This document shows positions 1 through 10,931 of a DNA stretch of 64,000 bases, piece after piece. The notes beneath the pieces are model-generated. The model saw only the letters and a program-made list of their open reading frames with translations, did no database searches and was not told where the DNA came from. The translations under genes were made by a program, and so were the position numbers. Position 1 is the first letter of the stretch, and every line of letters starts with the position of its first letter. The stretch covers positions 5,768,501 through 5,832,500 of the forward strand of contig CM044857.1 in NCBI GenBank assembly GCA_024500155.1. The letters run 5' to 3'. Origin of the DNA: Chenopodium formosanum. Taxonomy: Eukaryota; Streptophyta; Magnoliopsida; Caryophyllales; Amaranthaceae.

Positions 1-895
1 TTATCCTTGAACTTTAGAGGACTAGAGTCATGGTTAGGTTGCAAACTCATTGCATCATATTGTTCTTACTTGATTACTTGTGCATCTTTGCTTGTGCATA
101 TTTACACTAACCGTTTGTTTGACTTGTTTAAGAGTTTAAATAAACTAATTAATGACTATGTAAGACTTTGCTTAATTAATTAATTAATTAATATGAATAA
201 TTAAAGTTTAATATATTGATTAAACCGACTTAGTACGACTTTAGGCTTGTCCTTTTAAAGTAGAACACTGGAAACAGGCCCAGATCGACGCATCAGTAAT
301 GACGCGAAGGTCAGACCTGTGGCGCGACGCAATACCCTTATCGCGCCGCGATGGCTTCTGGCGTTTCTCGACAGTGCCGTTGCTTCAGCGACGGTCCATT
401 TTTCTGCTTGAGTCTTCACGCTGAGTCTAATTAACCTTTTTATTAACGGCAGAAGTTGTATTTACTCCTTGTTTGAGTCTAGGCACATAGTCCCATGGTC
501 TTACACAAGTGTCAAAGCATGTCACTCACACTCACTTTTTTAAACACACACCTTGCAAATATGTTCACCATGACCATGTCTAGAGAGTCTTGTGTGCGCG
601 TGTTTTCTGTCATTTTTTTTAGGGGGGTAAGTCGGATATTAATCCTCCAAATTATACAAAACCATGTTGCTTAAACCCTATACTTGATTCCCAAATATAT
701 ACACTCTATTTTTGCTTTTTTTGCTTTTAAAACCAATAAAGTCAAAGTCAATTTGAGTCAAGTCATTAAGTCAAATATGGTTTAATTTACAGCTCTTGGA
801 CTAGAAAGGAAGGACGACTAATCAAGGACAACGCTTTCGTCCAAATCTTACTCTTTGATAAACCGATTCGACAAAAGAGAAAAGCTAAGAAGAAA
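1..895 (+). other. 5' leader of copy 1 before gag
   Basis: No gene is visible. The stretch aligns with 22401-23307 of copy 2. It holds one GC-rich motif cluster (287-396) and a T-run followed by a purine tract (621-638) ending in AAGTCGGATA, a signature that recurs elsewhere in the element. It is A/T-rich otherwise. It is probably the untranslated leader that carries packaging signals, but nothing in the sequence proves that. Confidence 0.7.
287..396. repeat. GC-rich CGCG motif cluster, gag leader of copy 1
   Basis: CpG-dense stretch in an A/T-rich leader, containing a copy of the ATCGCGCCGCGAT core and related GCGACG/GACGCG words. The same motif occurs in the LTR and in the other spacers of both copies. 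The counterpart in copy 2 is 22690-22815. Confidence 0.7.
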
Positions 896-1950
896 ATGGT
901 AACTCAGGAAGAAGTCAATGAACTTAGGTAGAATCTTGCTAGTTTAACTGAGATGATGAAGACCATTACTCTTCAAGTCAATGACCCTGCGAAACAACAA
1001 CAGATGGAACGAATGGAAGAAAGCTTGAGCAAGCTCTCTAATGACTATAAGTTTCAGGCGATTACCTCACAAGAGGTCTCGGTGGACAAGGAACTTCTTC
1101 CGCAGAAATTCAATGCCAATGACATCCCAAGATTTAAGCCAACTGACAATCCATACTTCCACTTAAGAGCTTTTGAAACAATAATGAATATTAAGGGGAT
1201 TGATAAGAAGGTTTTCCATTCATTGTTTTCACTATCTTTAGAAACCGTTTGTCAATAATGGTTCTTTTCCCTTGATAAAGAGAAGATCTCTTCTTGGAAT
1301 TCAATAACAAACGCTTTCATAGATAGATACAAATGCAACATTCAAGTTGAAACTGACCATAGAGAGCTTGAGATGTTGAAGCAAAAGGAGAATGAAGGAT
1401 TCACCTCCTTCTTTAATAAGTGGAGGGAAACTTCTGCCAAAATGGTTGAGGTTCCCACTGAAAAAGAATCTGTAAGGATGTTCATCAAGAACTTCCAAGA
1501 AAAGTACTCTAAGCATCTCAAATGCCAAAGCAATTTGAGTACTTTCAAGGTCGTCTATGACACAGGAATCAACATTGAGGACGACCTTGCAAAACAAAAA
1601 GTTGCTAACACTTCCAATAGTGGCTGGAAAGGAAAAAAGAACGACAATCCTTCTTCTTCCAAAACTACCCACTCAAACAATGTTAGCACCTTTAATCTGA
1701 ACGAGGTCCTAGCTATGAATAATCAAGGACAAGAGAAACCATTTAGGAAAAATTACACACCTATTGGCATGAGTTATGATATAGCATTTGATCGTCTTCA
1801 TGCAAAAGGTCTCATAACTCCTATTGGACCATTTAGAGATCCACCAGTTGAAAGGAGGACAGCTAATTGGAACCCCAATCCACATTGCAAATATCATCAA
1901 GGTAGGGGACATCCTACTGAAAACTATTGGAAGTTAAAGGAGGCAATTCA

Positions 1951-4646
1951 TGTAATCCCCCGTATTTTTAAATATTTTATAAATGAAAATTTATTTTATT
2001 TATAATATTTATTTGTATTTTTCCGGATTTTATTTTAAAAAGTTTCAAATTATTAATTTGGGCCGAAAATTATTTTAGTACAAATTATTTTATGAGCTTT
2101 CATTCTACAATCTATGCCATACAAACAAAGCCTAGTCCATTGCATTTACCTAATTGGCCCATTAATTTTATGAGGCCCAATACTCCTACTTACCCTACAA
2201 CTCTCTCCCCTATAAATACCCCATACATCCCCAAAATTTTCCCCACACAAAAGGTTAGTCTTATTTTCTCCTTTGTTTTATTAATTTGTGTAATTATAAT
2301 TATTGATTTATGGGTTTTGATTTTATTGTTTGAAATTAATTTAATTAGTATCAAATTGTATTTTGATGATTAAACTTTATAATTTCAGATTTTATAAATG
2401 TCATAATTTTCAGATTTTGTAAATTTTATAACCTAGGGTTTTTAATTATTGAAAATCACGATTTTAGGGTTTTTACGAACAATTGATTTAGGACTTTTAT
2501 AGTAATGATGTTTGAAATTTTGGTGATTATAACTACTGATTAGTTTAACTTAATCCCAGAATATTTTGAACACGTAAATTCCTGTTTTAATTCTTAGATT
2601 TCCATTCGTTAATATTAATCCCGTTTTAATCCTGATTAGGTTCTGAACTTATCCGATTTTGATAAAAAAAAAGTAGTGTTTTCCATGTGGAAACAATGTC
2701 TTAAGAAAGACTCACTACCTTTGGTAGTCAGCACCACCCTCTCGTGGCCAAATTCATCCTCTAAATATGATTTTCGGCCAGTTTTTGATTTTTAACGAAG
2801 TTTTTTTTATGCTTTAAATTTTATCCTTGAATTTTAAAGGGTTTTTGATTAGTTTAAAATGCTGGAATTTTATTTAAAGTTCTATAATTGTGATTTTAAT
2901 TAAAGGGTGTGATTACCCATTAAAAAGGAGTTTAATTAGGGATTTTTAAATAATTTTCAGATTTTTTTTAAGTAGTCTAAAGTAAATTTAAGTTGCTAGA
3001 AATTTGGTTGAGTATTAATTTATTGTTATTGGTTGTTCTCTAGAAAGTGATTATTCCCTAGGAGACTTTTGAGTGATTAAAAGTGGCACAAAGGATTGTT
3101 TATACGAGTGGTACGTACATGTCTACTTCGTTGTAAGTAGTATCATGTTTAGGTACCAAAAAGAAAGAACTTAGTTTCATGTTTAGAGAACACTTGGATG
3201 GAAATTGTTTGGTTATACATTTAATTAATTCATGTGCTTATGTTTATGAGACATGTTTTGGTGAATTGATTATGTTGGTATGGAATTATGGATGCAAGCA
3301 TGTTGAATTATATTGGATTAATTGTTTCTATGGAATATTGATACAAGCATATTTTTTTTATTGGATTGGTTTATTAACCACATTTGGATTATTGAAGGAT
3401 TGGAATTGAATGGTTTAAGTGGAATAAATTTATTAATTATTTCACAAGGTTATTATTATTTTATTTATTACTCAAGCATGACTTGTTAGTATGTTGAGTA
3501 AAAGTGGATTAAGCCGAAATGGCTAGATGGGTTGACTATGTTCAACAATTTTGGATAATTTGGAAGTTTAAAGGAATTAAAGGTCAATTTGTGATGTGAT
3601 CACCATTGTCCTAAATAAGATTAAAAGTGAATTGATGTATGATCGTTATGTATGGTCTACTTGAATGGTCGGCTATTAATTAAAATTGTAATCACGTAAA
3701 GTGAAACAAGGATGAGCAATAAAACTCTAGAAAGTGTGCACTTCTAGAGTATTGACAATTATGGGTTGGGGTACACGGTGGAAGCCCGTGGCTTTCCGAG
3801 GCTTGTTTGATCAACATGTCCTCTTCTCTTTTGGTATTTACATTTTTATTTTACAATGAAAGTTAGATGGGATCCTAGACTAACTTTGTGAGAATGGAGT
3901 CGCGCCCATTCTTGCATTGCGCTAAACTTTTATTTTAAATGGTCATTTGGGACCAAAATGATTTGGTGGGTTGGACAATCTCATCTATTGCTTACTCCAA
4001 ATTAAATTAATCAAACTAAATATTAAGAGTCAAGTGTTTGGAACTGGTTACTAAGTATGTTGAGTCAATTGAATTGTTTGAGTGTGGAGTCTTGATCAAT
4101 GAATTCGTTTTGTATGTTTATTTACTTTAATTAATTGAGCATGTTAGGTTTTGTACGTTGTAGCTTGTATGTACTCAGCTTTGCTGATTGCATGCCTTTT
4201 TTGTGTGTTTTCTTTTGGTCATGGCCTTCGCCTTTCAATGACCCTGTGACGATCCAATTATTACACTTGTATTATTGGGGAGCAGTATTGCACAGGTTAG
4301 CTTGATGATGTGAGGTTCGGGGATTTGACATACTCATTGTCAAGGGATTGGTGTGATTGAGAGTATTTGTTCTTTGTGTTGAACTTTCTATGTTTTACTA
4401 TTTCAATTATGTTTTGGGATTTTAAATATTAGTTTGGTTTAATAAGGGCCTTTATGGTTCCAATTTGTAAGCTTTGACTTATTGGTTTTCTAAATTATAT
4501 TATTTTAAGATTTAAGTTGGATTTCCGCTGCAATACTTTGATAAAGCCTTAACGTTTTAACACGTGGCGGTAACATGCCAATGGTTCTCCACTATTTTAT
4601 TTAAATTAAGTGGTTTGGAAAAAGGGAGAATTATTGGGGTGTTACA
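1951..4646. mobile_element. Solo LTR (2.7 kb) inserted in gag of copy 1
   Basis: The segment starts TGTAATCCCCC and ends GGGGTGTTACA, so its ends are inverted (TGTAA/TTACA). It is flanked by the 5 bp direct repeat ATTCA at 1946-1950 and 4647-4651. Removing it restores the gag frame seen in copy 2. A TATA box, TATAAATA, lies at 2211-2218 on the + strand, suggesting + orientation. No gag, pol or second LTR is present. The TGTAAT...GTTACA ends recall Tekay/Del-type chromovirus LTRs, which is a weak assignment. Short open frames inside are chance. Confidence 0.93.
2211..2218 (+). promoter_or_regulatory. TATA box of the gag-inserted solo LTR
   Basis: TATAAATA follows a C/T-rich stretch about 260 nt from the LTR start, the usual place for the LTR core promoter. 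Activity is not known. Confidence 0.6.
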
Positions 4647-5634
4647 ATTCAGGATCTAATAGATAGCAATAAACTTCCATTACCTCCTGCAAGAAAGAAG
4701 ACAAGCATCAATAATGCTCCACTTTCGGATTCCTTGGCTATTTCTGACGAGGAAGGTCACGCTGACCCATCACTTCTCATCAAACCACTTAAAGAAACGC
4801 ATGCCAGTGAAGAAGAGGAGGACATTTTCTTCGATGCCATGAGTGATTTTCCTCCAAATAAGGAACCATTTTCTAAGGAAGGTACATGGGTGCTCATAAA
4901 CACAATGAGGGCAGCAATGACCCGACAAAGGGCAGCGATGGCTCAACTTCACCATGCTCTCCAAGAAGCAAAGGAGATGGAGAAAAGACGTATGGCCGAA
5001 AAGATGACACCCACTAAGACTACTGAAAGAAATCCTTCTCTCTCAAATTAGTCGAAACACCCAAAAGGAGTAACAAGGCATATACACCTATTGGGACCAC
5101 TTATGCAAATATTTTTCAAAAGCTCTTCGAGAATAGGAAGATCAAACCTTTTGAGCCAAGACCTTTTGAATCACTTAAAAGGACAGATAGGTTCTAATGT
5201 CCCTATCATCACTCAGGAGGACATACCATAGAACACTGTTTTAAATTCAAGGACTTAGTCCAAGGATTAATTGACAGTAAGAAATTGGTTCAAATACGAC
5301 CAAACAAAGAGGTACTTTCAGAATTGGTTAATGGAGTATGGGATAGTGATGATGAAGATGTTTACCTCAAAGATATAGAAGACACTCCACTTTCCTCAAT
5401 ATATCCGGTTAATGACATTTGGATGAAGAGGATTCTCCTATCGACGTCCTCACAAGATCAGGGAGAATGCAACCTCCTGTCACAACGCAACCCATTCTTA
5501 CTACTCAACAAGTTCCCATACCAATCATAGAAGACAATGATGTTGTCAAACAACTTAAGAAGGTCGAGATGAATGTATGGAAATTACTAGCCACATCCCG
5601 TGAGCATAGAGTCGCGGTAATCACTCCTTAGGGG

Positions 5635-6498
5635 TTGGCTAACTTCCTCACGAGTGATCTCCCTAGTCCCATTAATTTAATCGCCTTTTCTGATAAGGAT
5701 TTACCACCTGAAGGTGATAAACACAATAAAGCCTTAGACCTCACAGTAATATGCAAGAGGATGAATGTCCCAATGACTCTTGTAGATAATGGGTCAACAA
5801 TTAATGTTTGCCCACTTCGAACTGCAAGGATGTTAGGAATAAGATATGAAGACTTATCTCCATCTACGCAAGAAATAAGAGCTTATAACAACACTTGTCG
5901 CCAAGATCTTGGAACCATAACGATGAATGTCACGGCAGGAGTTATTGAGCATGCTACTACTTTTCAAGTGGTAGACATTAAAGCCTCGTTCAACTTGTTA
6001 TTGGGACGCCCTTGGCTTCATGACCTTAAGGCCGTCCCTTCGTCCCTTCATCAACAAGTAAAGGCTATAGTTGGAGGAATTCTCGTCACAATCGATGCTT
6101 CCCCAATGAGGATCAAAGCAATTGATAAACCCCTCATAAATGTAAAGCATGACGAGAATAATGAAGATTTATGGGGCTTTAATGCTGAAGAGGTCTCTTT
6201 CATCGACGAAGACGAGAAGACCCTTCTTCACTACGACCTCCATTCAAACATGATAGTCAATGGCATACTCCGAAAGTAAGGACACTTTCCTGGAATGATT
6301 CTAGGAAGGAAGAAAGGAGTAGCAACACAAATGGGATCGCCTGGCCTTCCTAAATTAGATACTTTTGGACCTGGTTTCGAATCGACTCCAAAAGACTATA
6401 AGCAAGCCCGGGAAAAGATTAATGCGCGGAGGAATGCTCGTACTCAAAAGAAAGCAATCCCAATGGACCAATATCCTCTCACTCTGGTCAATTCATAA
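5635..6498 (+). pseudogene. Aspartic protease region of copy 1 pol
   Basis: Retroviral-type aspartic protease that would mature Gag-Pol. The active-site signature is LVDNGSTINVCP at about residues 51-62 of the segment, and the family's second block LLLGRPWLH follows some 70 residues later. D-N-G-S in place of the commoner D-T-G or D-S-G is usual in Tat-type elements. The open part ends with a TAA at 6277; the same frame reopens at 6295-6498. The frame continues from gag in copy 2. No start codon is needed, because this is an internal part of a polyprotein. Confidence 0.85.
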
Positions 6499-7029
6499 GA
6501 GAAGGTGAGGACTGTCTACGTTACGAATTTCCTAAGCCCTTCGTCAAAGATGGGATAAGACAACCAGGATTCGAAATCTTCTTGGATTGCAATTTTGTAA
6601 ACGAGATTCAAACCCCTATTCACAAAGTGAAATTACCCCCATGTTTTGAATTTAATGTCATGGGATTACTCTTTGGCTACGAGAAAAATGAGCCTAAGCG
6701 TATCGACGATAATTTTGCGCTTATGCAAACGGCCTTGCAAAGAGAAGATTTTGATCCCACAAAGTTCATTACTCCGGCAGAAGGATTAGTTCGAGGATGG
6801 CGAAAGACTGTAAAGGTGACTACACCAAGTGGAAGAAAGATCTCCATAACAATAGGACAAGGACCAATGTTCGACGAGTCTGAATCGTCTGAGTCTGAAT
6901 TCAAATCTTCTGTAGTCGAGTCCTCTAAACCTTCTATAGTAGCATCTCCTTCTCTCCCTTCTACTTCAAAATATACTCCTAGGATAGTTAAAAGTCAAGT
7001 CCCCCACGGACATTTCCTTATTTGATGTA
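6499..7029 (+). pseudogene. Protease-RT linker of copy 1 pol
   Basis: Coding-like stretch (open in another frame at 6582-7025) rich in Ser and Glu near its end and ending shortly before the RT-frame ATG at 7030. I recognise no enzyme domain. The region is missing from copy 2, where a deletion of about 1 kb joins 25838 directly to the RT. A frameshift on each side separates it from protease and RT. Confidence 0.6.
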
Positions 7030-8188
7030 ATGATTTCTGAATTCAATAACATGTCTTCTTTCGCTTACTCCTCGTGTCATTCCCTTACTCAAGATGACGA
7101 GAATTTCTTAACTAACAATGAAAGTGATAAAGAAATAATTAAGGCAATGGAAACACTTGAAAACAAGACACCAGTAATTAAAGACACCGAAACGGTTGAT
7201 ATCTCAAAAGATCCAACCATTAAAAGAGAAGTTAAAATTGGTCTAACTCTTAGTAAAGAAGAAAGAACCGATTTAATTAATCTACTAAGAGAATTTATCG
7301 ATGTATTTGCTTGGTCATACGAAGATATGCCAGGAATAAATAGAAAAATAGCTCAACACACAATACCACTAATTCCAGGAATGAAACCCGTAAAACAAAA
7401 GTTACGTCGAATGAAACCCGATGTAGCTCTTAAAATAAAAGAAGAAGTTCAAAAACAAATAACTGCAGGTTTTATTAGGGTATCCAAATACCCCAAATGG
7501 GTCGCAAATGTGGTGCTAGTTCCTAAGAAAGATGAAAGGGTAAGAATGTGTGTCGACTACAGATATCTAAATAAGGCAAGTCCAAAGGTTGACATCCCTT
7601 TACCACACATCGACATTTTAGTAGATAACACGACAAATCATGCACTTTTCTCGTTTATGGATGGGTATGCAGGGTATAACCAAATTCTCATGGCTGAAGA
7701 AGACATGGAAAAGACTACATTCATAACACCTTGGGGCACTTATTGTTACACGATAATGCCATTCGGGTTGAAAAACGCGGGTACCACTTACCAAAGAGCA
7801 ACGACTGCCTTATTCCATGATATGATGCATAAAGAAGTTCAAGTCTATGTGGATGATATGATTGTTAAATCGATCAAAAGAGCATCCAGGACACCAAGTA
7901 GCCCTAAGAAAATTCCTCGAAAGGCTAAGAAAATACAACATGAGGCTAAACCAAGCCAAGTGTGGTTTTGGAGACACCTTAGGGAAACTATTAGGCTACG
8001 TCATTAGCTCTAGAGGGATAGAAATAGACCCAACTAAGATCAAAGTAATCATGTCAATGTCGCCGCCCAAAACCGAAAAGCAAATTCGAGGATTTATTGG
8101 CCGGTTGCAATACATAAGTAGGTTCATATCCAAGCTAACCACAATATGTGAACCAAAATTCAAGAAGCTTAAAAAGAATGTGTGCTAG
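7030..8188 (+). pseudogene. Reverse transcriptase of copy 1
   Basis: RNA-dependent DNA polymerase of the Ty3/gypsy type. Recognisable blocks in order: the MKPVKQKLRRMKP entry, KYPKWVANVVLVPKK, the MCVDYRYLNKASPK block, FMDGYAGYNQI (first catalytic Asp), FGLKNAGTTYQR, and the YVDD box at 7846-7857. The catalytic aspartates are all present. A frameshift near 7870-7900 moves the thumb region (LGYVISSRGIE and following) into another frame at 7862-8188, so the enzyme cannot be made intact. The sister copy has lost one of the YVDD aspartates, so this is the better preserved RT of the pair. Confidence 0.9.
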
Positions 8189-9263
8189 TAATATGGGACG
8201 ATGAGTGTCAAAAAGCCTTTGAAAAGATCAAAGCCTATCTCACTAATCCTCTTGTATTAGCACCAGCGCTTCCAAGGATCCCTCTTCGATTGTACCTAAC
8301 AGTCACTAAAGAGCCAATGGGAGCTATGCTTTCACAAGAAGTAGAAGGTAAAGAGAACGCCATCTATTACTTAAGTAAAAAGATGCTCGAGTATAAAGTA
8401 CGCTACACACCACTTGAGAAATTGTGTCTCGCACTTAAGTCTATGTTGTATCTCGAATGGATCCACTTAAGTATCTCTTCGAGAAATCTACACTTAACGG
8501 ACGAATATCAAGATGGATAGTAAACTTAGCACAATTCGATGTAAGGTTCATGCCTTAAAAGGCTATTAAAGGATCAGTGATCTCAGACTTCTTAGCAGAT
8601 TTCCCAATAGAAGATTCGACACCAATACATGAGATTGATTTTCTAGACGAAGACTTGATGGTTACAGAAGATGATATTTGGACATTATACTTCGATGGAG
8701 CCTCAAACCAAAAAGGATGTGGCGTAGGAGTATTACTAGTATCACCTAAAGAAGAACACGTCCCAATCTCCATAAAGTTAGATTTCGACGTTACCAACAA
8801 TGCTGCGGAATATGAAGCATGCGTGGTAGGCCTCGAAACAGCTTTGGCATTAGGAGTAAAGAAACTTCGAATATTCGGAGATTCTTCTTTAATCATCAAT
8901 CAGATTTCCAAAAGATGGAAAGTAAGGAGTGAAAGATTAGCTCCTTATCAAACATACCTGGAAATCCTTACTGATCAACTCGAAAAGGTAGAATACACAT
9001 ATTTACCTAGGGAAGAAAATCAGTTTGCTGATGCCTTGGCAAGGCTAGCCTCAATGGTTAGAATTCCTAAGGAAATTGAACAAATGCCTTTAACAATAGA
9101 GAAAAGACATAAACCAGCTTATATTCAAGCCATAGAAGATGATGAGATAGTTCAAGGAGAAGAAGAAGAGGAGGAAGAACCTTGGTATACTGACATCCTC
9201 AACTATGTCACCAAAGGAGAAATCCACTCCACATTGATAAGAGAGCGAAACGAGCGCTAAGAC
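8189..9263 (+). pseudogene. RNase H regions of copy 1 pol
   Basis: Two parts. 8182-8520 holds the remains of the RT-linked RNase H, starting with a WDDECQKAFEKIK-type connection and eroded at its end. 8577-9260 encodes a second RNase H with YFDGASNQ, NNAAEYEA, FGDSSLI and QFADALA, which supply the D-E-D-D catalytic set. Possessing this second RNase H is characteristic of the Tat lineage; I infer it degrades the RNA strand during reverse transcription. A short E-rich linker (about residues 195-203) leads to the integrase. A frameshift separates the parts. Confidence 0.85.
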
Positions 9264-9265
9264 TT

Positions 9266-10425
9266 TTGGCTTCCCAATATGTACTCATAAATGACAAGCT
9301 ACATAAAAGGGTACCTAAAGGCAGAGCTCTCCTATGTGTAGGCAAAAAGGAAGCTCAAAGAGCAATGAGAATAATCCACGAAGGAGTGTGTGGAACTCAC
9401 ATGAATGGCAAAATGCTAGCCCAAAAAGTAATGCAACAAGGATACTATTGGACTACCATGAATAGGGATTGCCATCAATATGTAAAAAGATGCCCTAAAT
9501 TCCAAATATTCGCTAACTTGCAACATGTCCCTCCCTCTCTCCTTTACACCTATACATCACCATGGCCATTCTCAACATGGGGAATAGACATTATTGGAAA
9601 AATCACTCCTTTTGGGACAGGAGGCCATGAATACATCCTAGTAGAAATTGATTACTTCACAAAATGGGTTGAAGCAGCATCATATGCAAAACTCACCGCA
9701 AAACCTGTAGCACTCTTCATCGAAAGGAACATATATGTCGATATGGAGTCCCACATGAATTGATAAGTGATAATGGAACTCACTTTCAAGCGGAATGTGA
9801 AGAATTGCTTCAAAAATACGGCATTCAACATCATCACTCTTCTCCATACAGGCCTCAAGCAAATGGCACAGTAGAGGCAGCCAATAAGAATTTAAAGACT
9901 ATCATCGAAAAAATGACAGAAAATTACAAGGATTGGCCTGACAAACTCCATTTCGCTCTTTGGGGTTATCGCACGTCAATTCGTTCATCCACTGGAAATA
10001 CGCCATTTTCCTTAGTCTATGGAATGGATGTTGTACAACCTGTGAAATTAGAAATACCTTCCCTACGCATCGCGTTGGAGAGTAAACTCGATGAAGTCGA
10101 ATGGACTAGAGAAATATATGAAGTGCTAATTCTACTCGATGAAAAAGGAGTAGAAGCTTTACATCATACTCAATGCTACCAAACTCGAATGGCTAGACAC
10201 TTTAATAAAAAGGTCAAGACAAGAAACATTAAAATAGGAGACTTGGTGTTAAAAGCATTATGGAAAAATGTTTTAGACCCAAGAGGCAAATTTAGGCCTA
10301 ATTGGTCCGGACCATATATCGTCAAAACTATCCTACCAGGAGGTGCCGCAAAACTAACTGACATGGATAGTAATGAATTCTCAAATATGACGAATCTTGA
10401 CCAACTTAAGAAATTCTACCCATGA
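9266..10425 (+). pseudogene. Integrase of copy 1
   Basis: Inserts element cDNA into the chromosome. N-terminal zinc-binding motif: HEGVCGTHMNG followed by RCPKFQ, where copy 2 has RCPKCQ, so one zinc Cys has been replaced by Phe. The core has WGIDIIG (D), ISDNGTHF (D) and a glutamate in ANGTVEAANK. A single-base deletion at about 9731-9735 shifts the frame between the first and second Asp relative to copy 2. No chromodomain follows; the ORF ends with LDQLKKFYP and a stop at 10423-10425, as Tat integrases do. Confidence 0.9.
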
Positions 10426-10931
10426 TGACTTGAGTAACATACTCAAGAGAGCTACGTTTGGCCTGATTCCTAAGAAGAGGATACGTAGGCAACCCTTTAC
10501 AGGGTGTGGCCACTTTAAATTTTACAAACCTCACACTCTCTCGTCGACACGACAACACAGTGCGAACGACGCACATAATTCCAGTCCAGTGCGCCGCGAC
10601 AGGATCTGTCGCACAGCGACAAAGCCATCGCACCGCGCCGTGATGAATCCAAAATTCCGGCGCCAGTTCGTTTTCGTCAAACTGGGAAAATTTCGGTGTA
10701 TTTCGGGAAATTTTCAACTTTCGTACTCGAATAATTTTCGAAATTAATTCAAGTTGTTTTCATTGCTTTAACAAAATACTTCAATGTAAAAAAGTAAATT
10801 TAATTTAAAAAGCTGAAAATTGCATTAATAAAAGTAAAATTATATTATTGATGGAATTAAAACAAAGGCTTAAAAATAAAATTGGCTTGAAAATAAAAAT
10901 TAACTAATAAATTGATAGTAAAAGCAATGCT
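10426..10931. other. Spacer between convergent pol and antisense ORF A
   Basis: No gene seen. It contains a CpG-rich motif cluster at 10550-10650 and then an A/T-rich run. The pol transcript and ORF A transcript would converge here, so poly(A) signals for both would be expected. In copy 2 a deletion (equivalent to about 10717-11117) removes half of it and the end of ORF A. Confidence 0.6.
10550..10650. repeat. GC-rich CGCG motif cluster, after pol of copy 1
   Basis: Several copies of GTGCGCCGCGACAG/ATCGCACCGCG-like words in about 100 nt, the same family as in the LTR (20671-20774). The copy 2 equivalent is 29088-29200, more decayed. Confidence 0.7.

Larger units (their letters stand above)
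896..5634 (+). pseudogene. gag: gag of copy 1, broken by stops and a solo LTR
   Basis: Structural capsid/nucleocapsid polyprotein that packages element RNA in cytoplasmic particles. The start at 896 matches the ATG at 23308 in copy 2. In-frame stops occur at 929 (TAG, codon 12) and 1256 (TAA, codon 121); the latter is also present in copy 2. Retrotrans_gag-like sequence lies at roughly codons 80-210, including WFFSL and RYKCNIQV blocks. A first knuckle-like CKYHQ...GH motif at about 1885-1925 is cut short by the solo LTR at 1951-4646; gag resumes at 4652. A second variant knuckle (C-x2-H-x4-H-x4, Cys) lies at about 5200-5245, preceded by a stop. A frameshift near 5050 adds to the decay. Gag and protease share one frame in copy 2, so Gag-Pol was probably a single polyprotein. 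Confidence 0.85.

Noticed and set aside
2092..3409. Open frames of 76-93 codons inside the 1951-4646 segment
   Set aside because: They lie in a noncoding solo LTR, have A/T-driven hydrophobic composition and match no domain.
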